From Synechococcus sp. LA31 (lineage in GTDB: Bacteria; Cyanobacteriota; Cyanobacteriia; PCC-6307; Cyanobiaceae), in assembly GCF_018502385.1 (NCBI RefSeq), contig NZ_CP075523.1:806001-870000 (forward strand): a stretch of DNA of 64,000 bases, given 5' to 3'. This document shows positions 19,752 through 29,253 of this stretch, in pieces. How positions within the stretch are numbered: the first letter of the stretch is position 1; every line of letters begins with the position of its first letter. The notes under the pieces are model-generated. The model saw only the letters and a program-made list of their open reading frames with translations, searched no databases and was not told the origin of the DNA. The position numbers were made by a program, and so were the translations under genes.

Positions 19752-20936
19752 TCAGCCGCTGAGGCCGGTGTCGCGCTCAAAGCGGGCGCGGGTGCGCGAT
19801 TCGAGCGAGTTGGTGGCCAGCGAGACCAGATCATCCAAAGAACTGCCGCTCAGCAGAGCCTCCACGCGGGCACGGGCCTCTGCGCTAGGGCAGTGCTCCG
19901 GTCGGATGCAGCCGTTGGTGCACACCGTGGCGCAGTCGATCTCCGGTTCGACCTGCTGTTGGCTGGCAGCGGGGGTGGGAGCTACGGAATCCAGACGAGG
20001 AGCCTGAGTGCTGGCTTGCTGGCGAGCATCAGCCACGGCGCGGGGATCGGGAATCAAGCCGTCAAACACGTGCTCAGCAGGGCCATCCATGAACACCTTG
20101 CTGCTGCCCGCATCCCAATGGATCTGCAGTGGCCCCCCCGGCAAATCGAGGCGGGCCTGGCGCTGACAAAGTCCAAGGCTGTGGCAAGCCACCAGCGTGG
20201 CGCAGGCTCCTGTGCCGCAGGCCAGGGTGGGGCCCGCGCCGCGTTCCCACACCCGCATCACCAGATGATCCGGGGCCATCACCTGCACGAAGTGCACGTT
20301 GGTTTTGGCGGGGAAGGCCGGATGCCGCTCCAGCAGCGCCCCGAAGCGCTCCAAGTCGATTTCGTCCACAAGCGGCACCGGAATCACCACGTGGGGATTA
20401 CCCATGCCTGCGGCAGCAACGGCAAACACCTCTCCATCCACCTGCAACTCGCCCTGAGGAAGACCCGCAGATCCCAGCTCAAGGGTGGTGGGCACCTGCT
20501 CGGGTTGAAGGAATGGGGCGCCCATGTCCACCCGGATGGTGCCATCGGGCAACAGCTCGGGCACGATTCGGCCCGCCAGCGTGTCGATCTGCCACGTGCG
20601 ACCGGCCCCATCGCCATCGCGATCCGCCAGGAAACGCGCCAGGCAGCGGATGCCGTTGCCACACATCTCCGGCTCGGTGCCATCGGCGTTGAAGATGCGC
20701 ATGCGCAGTTCTCCACCGTTGTTAGGGGGCAGCGCCAGGATCACGCCGTCGCCGCCGACACCGAAGCGGCGGTCGCAGAGCTCAACCACCAGAGCAGGTG
20801 TGAGGCCAAACACGAACTCCGAGTCGGTGGCGCTGCGGCCATCCAGCATCAGAAAGTCGTTCCCAAGACCCTGGTACTTGCTGAAGCTCAGTTCACCCTG
20901 GAGGTTGTTGAACTGGCTCTTGCTGGGGGACGACAC
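19752..20936 (-). CDS. dapF: Diaminopimelate epimerase with a C-terminal Cys-containing extension
   Basis: Interconverts LL- and meso-diaminopimelate for lysine and peptidoglycan. The catalytic pair is present: Cys92 in EMCGNGIRCLARF and Cys240 in TLACGTGACATLVAC; the substrate loop GNPHVVIPV is also clear. The start is a GTG at 20936. A normal DapF is about 280 aa; this protein is 394. Residues about 285-394 form an extension: a linker rich in Ala, Gln and Pro, then four cysteines spaced C-x3-C-x3-C-x5-C (335, 339, 343, 349) in DCATVCTNGCIRPEHC, and a helical end with SLDDLVSLATNSLE. The Cys set could bind metal or an Fe-S cluster; that is inference. Confidence 0.93.
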   Translation of the reverse strand: MSSPSKSQFNNLQGELSFSKYQGLGNDFLMLDGRSATDSEFVFGLTPALVVELCDRRFGVGGDGVILALPPNNGGELRMRIFNADGTEPEMCGNGIRCLARFLADRDGDGAGRTWQIDTLAGRIVPELLPDGTIRVDMGAPFLQPEQVPTTLELGSAGLPQGELQVDGEVFAVAAAGMGNPHVVIPVPLVDEIDLERFGALLERHPAFPAKTNVHFVQVMAPDHLVMRVWERGAGPTLACGTGACATLVACHSLGLCQRQARLDLPGGPLQIHWDAGSSKVFMDGPAEHVFDGLIPDPRAVADARQQASTQAPRLDSVAPTPAASQQQVEPEIDCATVCTNGCIRPEHCPSAEARARVEALLSGSSLDDLVSLATNSLESRTRARFERDTGLSG

Positions 20937-20980
20937 GCGCGGCAGCCTGCCTGAGCAGGCATGAGGTTGAGGTCGATCCT

Positions 20981-21223
20981 ATGGGGAGCAGCATGGAGAA
21001 CCGAGGCTCCCTGTTCGACACCTCGCAGCCTGGAATCCGTCTGCTGCAGAGCTGGATCCGCAGCCGCACCAACCTGGCCGTGCAGTTGCTCGATGGCAGC
21101 AGCGTGAACGGGATCCCGCGTTGGGTGGATAACGAGTATTTAGCGCTCGAGCCTGAAGCGGGTGGTGAATTGCTGCTGGTGGCCCGCCAGGCCATGGCCC
21201 TGATCCGGCCGTTGTTGTCATAG
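20981..21223 (+). CDS. hfq: Cyanobacterial Hfq-like Sm protein
   Basis: An 80-aa Sm-fold protein. The core PGIRLLQSWIRSRTNLAVQLLDG, then a second strand set VNGIPRWVDNEYLALEP and the last ALIRPLL match the divergent cyanobacterial Hfq, in which the classical Hfq signature is not kept. In cyanobacteria Hfq affects motility and phototaxis and lacks the RNA-binding residues of enterobacterial Hfq. The ATG at 20981 has GAGGT seven bases upstream; an ATG at 20993 is also possible. It is divergent from dapF with 44 bases between starts, and 48 bases upstream of leuS. Placement by dapF supports the call. Confidence 0.83.
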   Translation: MGSSMENRGSLFDTSQPGIRLLQSWIRSRTNLAVQLLDGSSVNGIPRWVDNEYLALEPEAGGELLLVARQAMALIRPLLS

Positions 21224-21271
21224 AGCTGTGGGAGCATCGCCCACAAGCCCCCACTCGACCCCAGCCCGTCC

Positions 21272-23929
21272 GTGAGCGAGAGCAGCCGCTACCAACCCCA
21301 GTCGATCGAAACCGGCTGGCAGCATGCCTGGCGAGATAACGGCCTGCATGACACCCCTGCTCTGCAGGACGGCGATGAAGCGTTTTATGCGCTGTCGATG
21401 TTCCCCTACCCCTCGGGGAATCTGCACATGGGCCATGTGCGCAACTACGTGATCACCGATGTGGTGGCACGGGTGCAGCGGCTGCGCGGCAAAAAGGTCT
21501 TGCATCCGATGGGCTGGGATGCCTTCGGGCTGCCCGCCGAAAACGCCGCCATTGAACGGGGTGTGGATCCCGGCGGCTGGACCGACCAGAACATCGCCTC
21601 GATGCGGGAGCAGTTGAACCAGCTCGGGCTTTCGATCGACTGGGATCGCGAAGTGGCCACCTGCCACGCCGACTACTACCGCTGGACCCAGTGGCTGTTC
21701 CTGCAATTCCTGGAGGCGGGCCTCGCCTATCAAAAGGACGCGACGGTCAACTGGGATCCGATCGACCAGACCGTGCTCGCCAATGAGCAGGTGGATAGCG
21801 AGGGCCGCTCCTGGCGCTCCGGTGCCCTGGTGGAAAAGCGCAAGCTGCGCCAGTGGTTCCTCAAGATCACCGACTACGCCCAGCAACTGCTCGACGACCT
21901 CAACCAACTCGAAGGTTGGCCCGAGCGGGTGCGCACGATGCAGGCCAACTGGATCGGCCGCAGCAGCGGCGCTGAACTGCAGTTCACGGTGGTGGATGAC
22001 GCCGGCAATGACTCGGCCGAGCGCATCACTGTGTTCACCACACGACCCGACACGATCTTCGGGGCGTCGTACGTGGTGCTGGCCCCGGAACACCCACTGG
22101 TGGTGCAGCTCACCACAGCCGAGCAGCAGATCGCGGTGGAGGCATTCTGCGATATAGTCTCACGCCAGAGTGAGCAGGAGCGCACCGCCGACGACAAGCC
22201 CAAGCGCGGCGTGCCGATCGGTGCCCAGGTGCGTAACCCCGCCTCTGGTGAGCTGATCCCGATCTGGATCGCCGATTACGTGCTCGCCGAGTACGGCACC
22301 GGCGCGGTGATGGGTGTGCCCGCCCACGATCAGCGCGACTTCCTGTTCGCCCGCCAGTACGAACTGCCGGTGCAGCAGGTGATCATTCCCGAGGGCAGCG
22401 ATGAGCACGCCTTTGAGGGCGGCGCCTGGACCGAAGGGGGCGTGCTGATCCACTCCGGTCGATTCGATGGTCTGCCCAATGGCCAAGCCAAGCAGGCCGT
22501 GACCGCCGCCGCTGCAGCGGAGGGCTGGGGTCAGGAGAAGATCCAATTCCGACTGCGCGACTGGCTGATTTCACGCCAGCGCTACTGGGGCTGCCCGATT
22601 CCGGTGATCCACTGCGATAGCTGCGGTGTGGTGCCCGTACCCGCCGAGCAGCTCCCTGTAGAGCTGCCCCGCGATGTGGCCTTCAGCGGCAAAGGTGCCT
22701 CACCCTTGGCACAGCTCGAGAGCTGGGTGAATGTGAGCTGCCCTTGCTGTGGCAAGCCCGCCAAGCGCGAGACCGACACCATGGACACGTTCATGTGCTC
22801 CAGCTGGTATTTCCTTCGCTACAGCGACGCCAAGAACAGCCAGCTCCCATTCAGCAAAGAGGCAGTGAACAGCTGGCTGCCGGTGAATCAGTACGTCGGT
22901 GGAATCGAGCACGCCATCCTGCACCTGCTCTACTCGCGCTTCTTCACCAAAGTGCTGCGCGATCGCGGTCTGCTCAGCTTCGATGAACCCTTCACCCGCC
23001 TGCTCACCCAGGGCATGGTGCAAGGCATCACCTACAAGAACCCCCACACCGGCAAATACATCGCTCCAGCAGATGTGGCCGATCCCACCGATCCCCGTGA
23101 TCCGCTGACCAGCGACGTACTGGAGACATTCTTCGAGAAGATGTCGAAGTCGAAGTACAACGGCGTCGATCCCGCCGTGGTGATCGACAAATACGGCGCC
23201 GATACCGCCCGCATGTTCATCCTGTTCAAGGCACCGCCCGAGAAGGATCTTGAGTGGGATGACGCCGACGTGGAAGGCCAATTCCGCTTCCTGCAGCGCC
23301 TCTGGCGTCTTGTGGACAGTGCCTGCGATCGCGGCCTGAGCCTTGCCGCAGGGGCCGGCAACGCAGAAGCCGTGGCTCAAGCTCAGTCCGAGGCAAGTGC
23401 TTCTGGTGGCCTGAAGCCCGATGAACAGGAGTTGCGCCGTGCCGTGCACACGGCGATCACGGAAATCAGCGACGACCTTGATGGCGACTATCAGTTCAAC
23501 ACCGCCGTGTCGGAGCTGATGAAGCTCAGCAATGCCATGAGCAGCCACCTCGAGGGCAGCGCTGAGGTGTTTGCCTGCGAAGCCCTGCGCACCCTGCTGA
23601 TCCTGTTGGCCCCCTTCGCCCCCCACCTGGCCGAGGAGCTGTGGCTCAAGCTCGGCGGCCGCAACAGCGGCGATTCCCTAGCCGGCAGCAGCATCCATGC
23701 GCAGCGCTGGCCCGTGGCCGATGCCTCAGCTCTGGTGCGCGACACCGTACCGCTGGTGATTCAGATCAAGGGCAAGGTGCGCGGCAACCTGGAGGTGCCG
23801 GCTGACGCCGACAAAGCCTCTCTCGAAAAGCTTGCGCTTGAAAGCGATATCGCCGCCAAGTGGCTGGAGGGCAAAGCCCCGAGCCGCGTGATCGTGGTGC
23901 CCGGCAAGCTGGTGAATTTGGTGCCCTGA
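21272..23929 (+). CDS. leuS: Leucyl-tRNA synthetase
   Basis: Class I aminoacyl-tRNA synthetase charging tRNA-Leu; 885 aa from the GTG at 21272 ([16 protein letters not shown]). The HIGH-type motif is [15 protein letters not shown] near residue 50, and the KMSKS loop is KMSKSKYNG. The CP1 editing domain lies between them with the [20 protein letters not shown] block, and a zinc-like CDSC ... CPCC pair is in the inserted domain. The C-terminal [14 protein letters not shown] is typical of bacterial LeuS. Confidence 0.97.
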   Translation: MSESSRYQPQSIETGWQHAWRDNGLHDTPALQDGDEAFYALSMFPYPSGNLHMGHVRNYVITDVVARVQRLRGKKVLHPMGWDAFGLPAENAAIERGVDPGGWTDQNIASMREQLNQLGLSIDWDREVATCHADYYRWTQWLFLQFLEAGLAYQKDATVNWDPIDQTVLANEQVDSEGRSWRSGALVEKRKLRQWFLKITDYAQQLLDDLNQLEGWPERVRTMQANWIGRSSGAELQFTVVDDAGNDSAERITVFTTRPDTIFGASYVVLAPEHPLVVQLTTAEQQIAVEAFCDIVSRQSEQERTADDKPKRGVPIGAQVRNPASGELIPIWIADYVLAEYGTGAVMGVPAHDQRDFLFARQYELPVQQVIIPEGSDEHAFEGGAWTEGGVLIHSGRFDGLPNGQAKQAVTAAAAAEGWGQEKIQFRLRDWLISRQRYWGCPIPVIHCDSCGVVPVPAEQLPVELPRDVAFSGKGASPLAQLESWVNVSCPCCGKPAKRETDTMDTFMCSSWYFLRYSDAKNSQLPFSKEAVNSWLPVNQYVGGIEHAILHLLYSRFFTKVLRDRGLLSFDEPFTRLLTQGMVQGITYKNPHTGKYIAPADVADPTDPRDPLTSDVLETFFEKMSKSKYNGVDPAVVIDKYGADTARMFILFKAPPEKDLEWDDADVEGQFRFLQRLWRLVDSACDRGLSLAAGAGNAEAVAQAQSEASASGGLKPDEQELRRAVHTAITEISDDLDGDYQFNTAVSELMKLSNAMSSHLEGSAEVFACEALRTLLILLAPFAPHLAEELWLKLGGRNSGDSLAGSSIHAQRWPVADASALVRDTVPLVIQIKGKVRGNLEVPADADKASLEKLALESDIAAKWLEGKAPSRVIVVPGKLVNLVP

Positions 23930-23968
23930 TCAAGGCTGGCCAGCCTTGGGTAACCACGCCCTGCGCTC

Positions 23969-24004
23969 TCCACCTCTGGATATCCATGGATATCTAGAGG
24001 TGGA
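23969..24004. repeat. 36-bp near-perfect palindrome between convergent leuS and pgi
   Basis: Two 18-nt arms, TCCACCTCTGGATATCCA and TGGATATCTAGAGGTGGA, are reverse complements except at one position, which would be a G-U pair on the RNA of either orientation or nearly so. There is no spacer, so transcripts could fold into a long hairpin with a tight loop. It lies 39 bases after the leuS stop and about 70 from the pgi stop. No T-run follows on either strand, so it is not a classical intrinsic terminator; a bidirectional 3'-end-protecting or terminating hairpin, or a mobile palindromic repeat, are the options. Confidence 0.8.
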
Positions 24005-24074
24005 CAGTGCATCAGTGCTGAAAAGGGCCAAACCCTTACGCCTTTGAGGGCCGCGGGTGATTGGTGCCGATCGC

Positions 24075-25679
24075 TCAGTCGTGGATAAACACCAGCGACT
24101 CGGGTTGTCCCCAATCGCCACGCGCGTCGATGTGTCGGCGGTTGGCGCAGAGGTGGCGCAGAATCCAGTAAAGCGGCTCTGCTGATGGGAGCCCCATCAG
24201 CGTCTGCAACTCGGCCAGGGTGTGCTCGCGCTTGTCGGCCATGGCCTGCTCTAGGCGTGCCTGCAGATCGAGAAGGGCCGCTGCCGCCTTCTTGCCAGCC
24301 TCCACGCCGGGTTGGTGGTAGGCGTTGATGTTCACCAGCTCGCCGTAGTAGCCCACGGCACGCTCGAACAGGGCGATCAGCGCACCCAGGCTGCGTGCGT
24401 CGAGCTTCTGCATCGTGATGCTCAGGTTGAAGCGCCCCTCCTCGGTGAGGGCGGAGCGGGTGCCCTGCAGGAAGCCATCGAGGAAATCGCCGGGATTTTC
24501 ACCCTCCAGCGGCGGGATGTCGCCGGGATCTTCAAGCACCTCGATGAAGGTGACGAAGTAGTTGTCGACGCCGTCGCGCAGCTGCTGTACGTAGGCATGT
24601 TGGTCAGTGGAGCCCTTATTGCCGTAGACGGCAATGCCCTGGTGCACGACGTTGCCCTGGCGATCAAGCTTCTTGCCAAGGCTCTCCATCACAAGCTGCT
24701 GCAGGTAGCGGCTAAACACCTCCAGCCGGTCGCGGTAGGGAAGCACCACCATGTCGCGCTGGCCCCGGCCACCACCGGCGTGGAACCAGGCAGCCGCCAG
24801 CAGGGCAGCCGGGTTGGTGTCGAGGCTGGTGGCTGCACGGGTCACCGCATCCATTTCGGCGGCCCCAGCCAGAAATGCGCGGGTGTCGGAGCCAATCAAC
24901 ACACCGGGCAGCAGACCCACCGCACTGGTGATGCTGGTGCGACCACCCACCCAATCGAACATGTCGAAGCGAGCCAGCCAATCCCCCTGCTCTGCCTCCT
25001 GATCCAGGCGACTGCCGAGCATCGTGACGGCGACGGCCTGTTTGATCCAGGTGCCACCAGCAGCCTCCACAGCGCGGCGTGCCTGCAGCATGCCGATATG
25101 GGGCTCTGGTGTTCCGCCAGATTTGCTCACCACGATCACCAGCGTGGTCTTGAGCCGATCACCCAGGGAAGCAAGGGTGCGGCGCATGCCGTCGGGATCG
25201 ACGTTGTCGAAAAAATGGAAAGGAAGGCCTGAGCCAGGATCCTGCAGTGCACGGATCATCAGCAGTGGGCCCAAGCCAGAGCCGCCGATGCCGATCCAAA
25301 GCACATCGGTGAAACGAGATCCAGTTGCCGACGTGATGGCACCACTCAGCACCTGCTGCCCAAAAGACTCGATTCGATCGATCTCCGCCTGAATGTGGGC
25401 GCCGCTGGCGGGATCTGGTGCCAGCTGCGGATGACGCAGCCAGTAATGACCCACCTGGCGTTGCTCATCGGCATTGGCGATGGCACCTCCCTCCAGCGCG
25501 GCCATGGCCTGAAAGGCTTCCTTGAAGCGCGGCCTCAGGCTGCTCAGCACAGACTCATCGAGACCCATGCGGCTCACATCCAGCCAGAAGCCAAGGCTCG
25601 GGTTGTGCCAGAGCTGAGAGCAGAACCGCTGCCACTGGCTATGGGCATCAACGCCGGGAGCGGAAGCGGTTGGAGTCAT
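24075..25679 (-). CDS. pgi: Glucose-6-phosphate isomerase
   Basis: Interconverts glucose 6-phosphate and fructose 6-phosphate, linking photosynthate to glycogen and ADP-glucose (and thus osmolyte) synthesis. 534 aa from the ATG at 25679 (MTPTASAPGVDAHSQ). Family motifs are WIGIGGSGLGPLLMIRAL, the sugar-phosphate-binding VVSKSGGTPEPHIG and the C-terminal VNINAYHQPGVEAGKKAA. Convergent with leuS. Confidence 0.96.
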   Translation of the reverse strand: MTPTASAPGVDAHSQWQRFCSQLWHNPSLGFWLDVSRMGLDESVLSSLRPRFKEAFQAMAALEGGAIANADEQRQVGHYWLRHPQLAPDPASGAHIQAEIDRIESFGQQVLSGAITSATGSRFTDVLWIGIGGSGLGPLLMIRALQDPGSGLPFHFFDNVDPDGMRRTLASLGDRLKTTLVIVVSKSGGTPEPHIGMLQARRAVEAAGGTWIKQAVAVTMLGSRLDQEAEQGDWLARFDMFDWVGGRTSITSAVGLLPGVLIGSDTRAFLAGAAEMDAVTRAATSLDTNPAALLAAAWFHAGGGRGQRDMVVLPYRDRLEVFSRYLQQLVMESLGKKLDRQGNVVHQGIAVYGNKGSTDQHAYVQQLRDGVDNYFVTFIEVLEDPGDIPPLEGENPGDFLDGFLQGTRSALTEEGRFNLSITMQKLDARSLGALIALFERAVGYYGELVNINAYHQPGVEAGKKAAAALLDLQARLEQAMADKREHTLAELQTLMGLPSAEPLYWILRHLCANRRHIDARGDWGQPESLVFIHD

Positions 25680-25808
25680 GGGGCCGGGTCAAACGGTCTC
25701 TTGGCGAACCTATCGGTGAAACCCAGACAGGCAAACCCCTTTGGCGGGGCTTGTCCCGGAAATTCCGAGACGGGTCCGCGACTGTGAGGACAATCACACA
25801 ACGGCAGG

Positions 25809-26669
25809 TTGCCCGACCAGACGATTTCGACCTTCCTTCGTAAGCTTTGGTTAACAGATGAGCTTGCCCTGGCGCACCGCCTCCGCTACCGCAGCACCCG
25901 CACGGCCTTGCTGGCCGCTGGTGTCGGCCTCTGTCTGTTGAGCCTCGGTGGCACCAATTGGATTGCTCACAAGCGTTCACTGCTCCAGCCTCAGCCCGAT
26001 AGCCCCCTCAGCAGCTCTGCCGAAGCGGATCCCACCACCTTCACAGCTGAAGAACTGCAGCAACTCCAACGTCGCTTTGGCGTGCACGGTCCTCAGCCCA
26101 AGCTGGCCCAGCTGTTTACCCGCGGTGTTGATCAGCTCACGCCTCTGCGCAACCACACCGTGAACAGACTGGACGCTCTTCGTCCAGTGGTGCTTCGTGA
26201 GAGCCGTCGCACGGGGATCAACCCAATGCTGTTGGCGGCCATTCTGTTCGATGAGATGCAGCACGCCAAACCAGGCGAAGACATCCCCCTAGCAGCCCAT
26301 TCCGGACTCTTCAGCACCCATGGCCCTGCTCAACTCGGCCTGAGTGAGATGGTGAAGCAGGGTCTTCTTCGCGAGGATGCAAGCCCCGAAGAACTGGCGG
26401 ATGCACGCAACCAGTTGCTGAATCCCGAACGCAACGTGGAACTTCTTGCGGGCAAGATGGCTCGCCTCTTGGATCTGCTCAACCAGACACCCAACTCCAC
26501 CTTCAACGTGAGTCAGAGCCGCAGCCGCGCAAAAACAGTGGCCACCTTGGCTTATCTCCACAACGGCAAACTTGATTACCCGGCTCGGATCCTGCGTTAC
26601 ATGCAGGATCCTGAGCTGCACGGGTTGATGTTCAGCGTTCGCAACAAGCCCGCTGCCGAACTGATCTGA
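25809..26669 (+). CDS. Membrane-anchored lysozyme/transglycosylase-like protein
   Basis: A 286-aa protein with one N-terminal transmembrane helix (about residues 34-53, TALLAAGVGLCLLSLGGTNW) and an exported domain. The domain resembles lysozyme-like or soluble-lytic-transglycosylase folds: RRTGINPMLLAAILFDEMQH (with the acidic residue pair expected in the active site), then GPAQLGLSEM, a stretch of NPERNVELLAGKMARLLDLL and a late ATLAYLHNG. That supports peptidoglycan cleavage, but the assignment is to a fold, not a tested family. The only early start is a TTG at 25809 with AGG directly against it, so the true start is uncertain. Converges with a cell-wall amidase six bases away. Confidence 0.65.
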   Translation: MPDQTISTFLRKLWLTDELALAHRLRYRSTRTALLAAGVGLCLLSLGGTNWIAHKRSLLQPQPDSPLSSSAEADPTTFTAEELQQLQRRFGVHGPQPKLAQLFTRGVDQLTPLRNHTVNRLDALRPVVLRESRRTGINPMLLAAILFDEMQHAKPGEDIPLAAHSGLFSTHGPAQLGLSEMVKQGLLREDASPEELADARNQLLNPERNVELLAGKMARLLDLLNQTPNSTFNVSQSRSRAKTVATLAYLHNGKLDYPARILRYMQDPELHGLMFSVRNKPAAELI

Positions 26670-26675
26670 ACTCGA

Positions 26676-27518
26676 TCAGCACAACGCACCTAAGGCGGCC
26701 AGCCGCAGCTGAAGGGCCTGCCAATTAAAACTGCGGGGATCAGCCCTAGCTGCACCGAGATCCACATGGCGGTGGGTGGTGATGTGCTCAAACGGAATTC
26801 GGTACTGCTTCATCCAGTCGGCCAGCACAACAGCCAGCGCCTCGTATTGCAGGGTTGTGTAGCCGCTGTGAGCAGGGGCATCGTCTTCACCGTCAAGCGG
26901 TGTTTCCAGGCTCACATGCAGAGCGAAGTTGTTAACGGATCCCGACATCGAGGGATTGGTGATGTCCCAACGCCCATCAAAGGCTGAATAGCCAGCGCCA
27001 AAGGCCCGTTGGCTGGGATCAAGGGTTTGAACCACCTGTCCATCTTCGCCGATCAGCAGGTGGTAGCTCACTTGGTCATCGTCATGGGGATGGTGCGTGG
27101 TGAACGTGTTGATCGCTGAACCGATGCCGTAGACGGTTTCATGCAGCACCACAAGCGATGGAGTGGGGTCTACACGGTTGCCGTAGGCATCAAGGTTGGT
27201 GCGCTGGCCAAAGTTGCTGGGGTCGATAGCGACGGTCTTGACCTGGCCCGGAAGGCTGGTCTGCAAGCTGCGCATGCGACTCACCAAGGCCTGATCGTTA
27301 ACCCGGCATTGACGAGCCAACGGACTGATCCAGGGCTCGTGCTCTGGCGGAGCCGGGGCCTGGATTGCGGGGCCTGTCTTAGGAAGAGCTTCGCTGAACG
27401 ACTGCCGCCAGTTATGCATGGCAATCATGGTGAGTGTCAGGAAGACACCGCCACCCAACACAGCAGCGGGCCACCAAGAACGGCGCGGCGGCCTTGCTCC
27501 CGCGAACAGTCTCACCAT
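26676..27518 (-). CDS. N-acetylmuramoyl-L-alanine amidase (Amidase_2 family), membrane-anchored
   Basis: A 280-aa zinc amidase that cuts between MurNAc and the stem peptide. The ATG at 27518 overlaps the TGA of the M61 peptidase gene (TGATG); an in-frame extension upstream lies within that gene. A transmembrane anchor is at about residues 16-37. The catalytic domain shows LVVLHETVYG (first zinc His), YHLLIGEDGQVVQTL, FALHVSLETP, and a terminal HITTHRHVDLGAARADP with the second His and Asp. The N-terminal linker is Pro-rich. With the lysozyme-like gene opposite, this makes a small wall-hydrolysis neighbourhood. Confidence 0.88.
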   Translation of the reverse strand: MVRLFAGARPPRRSWWPAAVLGGGVFLTLTMIAMHNWRQSFSEALPKTGPAIQAPAPPEHEPWISPLARQCRVNDQALVSRMRSLQTSLPGQVKTVAIDPSNFGQRTNLDAYGNRVDPTPSLVVLHETVYGIGSAINTFTTHHPHDDDQVSYHLLIGEDGQVVQTLDPSQRAFGAGYSAFDGRWDITNPSMSGSVNNFALHVSLETPLDGEDDAPAHSGYTTLQYEALAVVLADWMKQYRIPFEHITTHRHVDLGAARADPRSFNWQALQLRLAALGALC

Positions 27519-29245
27519 CAGCTCACTGCGCAGGAATGCTGGTGCAACCAGGCCCTCTGTCGCTGCAGCACAGCAGCGCTGGGATCCGGCAGCCGCTTGA
27601 GGCGATAACGCTCCACCTGTGGTGAATCGGCCAGGAGGTTGAGGCAACGGAGCTGGGAGCGTCGGCAAATCAACAACGCGTGCTGCTGACCCGCGGCCAG
27701 GGCTGAGCCCAGGTCAACCGGCTGACGCAGGCGCCGCTGATCGATGGCCAGAAGTTCATCGCCCACCATCACACCGGCTCGTTCAGCAGGGCCGCCGCGC
27801 ACCACCCGTGTTGCGACCAGCTGGCCGCCCTCGTGGCGTGCACGAAGTCCCGCGTAGGGATTCGCTGCCATCTCCGCCTCCAGAGCAAGACCTACCCCCG
27901 ATAGGTAGCGATCCAGATCCGGATCGTCGAGTCCATGCAGCCAGACGGGTATCTGCTGCTGCAACTCAGGCGCACACGCCGCAAAGGTCGCGACCAGATC
28001 GTCTTCGCTGTAACCCCGACCCCAACGACCGTGAGATCTCCAGAGGCTGCGCAACACGTCCATGAGTGAAGACTCAGCAGCGCGCAGATGCAGATCAAGG
28101 CAGAGAGCGATAACGGCGCCTTTCAGGTAGTAGCTGATTTGGCTATCAGCGGCATAGGCATCGGCCTTGTAAAGCTTCACCCAAGCCTCTTCGCTGCTGC
28201 TGCGCAGACATTGCACCTGGCGACCGGGCGTGAGTTTGTAGCGGCTCAGATCGTCGCCCAGGTCGCTCAGTAGAGCCTCGGCATCGCTGAGGCCTGCTGA
28301 GAGGGGCAAGAACTGATCGAGGTAGCTCGTCACACCTTCTGCAAACCAGAGGGTGGGCACGATCGGTGGAGCGTGATAATCGATCGGGCTGAGCTGCGCC
28401 GGGCGTAACCGGCGCACATTCCATTGGTGCAGGTATTCATGGGCTACCAGTTGCAGGAAGCGCCGGTAGCCATCGGGCTTCTCCAGGTTGCGCCGCCCGA
28501 AGACCAGCACAGTGCTGTCGTCATGCTCGAGCCCGCCATAGCCCTCATCCAACAGATGCAGGATCACGAGGTAATGGCCAGAAGCCGGTTGATCCACATC
28601 CATCAATCGGCAGCAGGCCTCACACACAGCTGTGAGATCGGCCAACAGTTGGGGGTGCCGATCGAGCAGCCATTGCTCATCGCCGCCATCCCCAGCCCAA
28701 ATCACGAGCCGATGGGAAACACCCAACACGGTGAACAGAAGCTCGTTATGGGGTCCTGCTTCTAGTGGCGAATCGATCAGGTGATCGAAGTGCCGGGCCT
28801 GCCAGCGCGAGCCCTGTTGCGGCAGCGGGACAAAAGCCTGCCAACCCATGGGAAGGCTGCAGCTGAGCGCATGGGGGCTCCAGCGCTCGCCCTCCACTTC
28901 CAACACCACGGCAGCCAAGGCCAGAAAGCCATGCTGCTGATCGAGATGGCAGGTGCGCACACTGAGCTCTGTGGCCAGGACGCGATAACTGATCTGCAGC
29001 TCACCCCCTTCCGGGTTGCAGTCACACGACCAGCTTGCGGGAGCAAGGCGACGCTGGGGCCGCTCTTGACCGTCCTGAATCACCACGAGCGATTCCAGCT
29101 GCCGCACGTAATCCCGAATCAGGTACGACCCCGGCGTCCAGCCAGGCAGAGCAAGCCTCATGCAGGCCAAACGTGGCTGGAGCGAGATCTGCACAGCAAC
29201 GAGGTGCTGGTGGGGATCACGCAGATCGAGGTGAACCTGAACCAC
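27518..29245 (-). CDS. M61-family (glycyl aminopeptidase-like) metallopeptidase with PDZ domain
   Basis: A 575-aa cytosolic zinc peptidase of family M61. The start is a GTG at 29245. N-terminal beta domain has LPGWTPGSYLIRDYVR, diagnostic of the family; the catalytic motif is HEYLHQWNVRRLRP with the HExxH set as HEYLH, and a distal Glu is expected in FAEGVTSYLDQF. A C-terminal PDZ-like segment is present near residues 470-540 (GGPAERAGVMVGDELLAID). The exact substrate is unknown. It is coupled by one-base overlap to the amidase gene downstream and starts nine bases after the Ycf35 gene. Confidence 0.89.
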   Translation of the reverse strand: MVQVHLDLRDPHQHLVAVQISLQPRLACMRLALPGWTPGSYLIRDYVRQLESLVVIQDGQERPQRRLAPASWSCDCNPEGGELQISYRVLATELSVRTCHLDQQHGFLALAAVVLEVEGERWSPHALSCSLPMGWQAFVPLPQQGSRWQARHFDHLIDSPLEAGPHNELLFTVLGVSHRLVIWAGDGGDEQWLLDRHPQLLADLTAVCEACCRLMDVDQPASGHYLVILHLLDEGYGGLEHDDSTVLVFGRRNLEKPDGYRRFLQLVAHEYLHQWNVRRLRPAQLSPIDYHAPPIVPTLWFAEGVTSYLDQFLPLSAGLSDAEALLSDLGDDLSRYKLTPGRQVQCLRSSSEEAWVKLYKADAYAADSQISYYLKGAVIALCLDLHLRAAESSLMDVLRSLWRSHGRWGRGYSEDDLVATFAACAPELQQQIPVWLHGLDDPDLDRYLSGVGLALEAEMAANPYAGLRARHEGGQLVATRVVRGGPAERAGVMVGDELLAIDQRRLRQPVDLGSALAAGQQHALLICRRSQLRCLNLLADSPQVERYRLKRLPDPSAAVLQRQRAWLHQHSCAVS

Positions 29246-29253
29246 AGCAGGAT

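Noticed and set aside
22700-23626. 308-aa minus-strand frame inside leuS
   Set aside because: Shadow of leuS in GC-rich sequence, with no recognisable motif.
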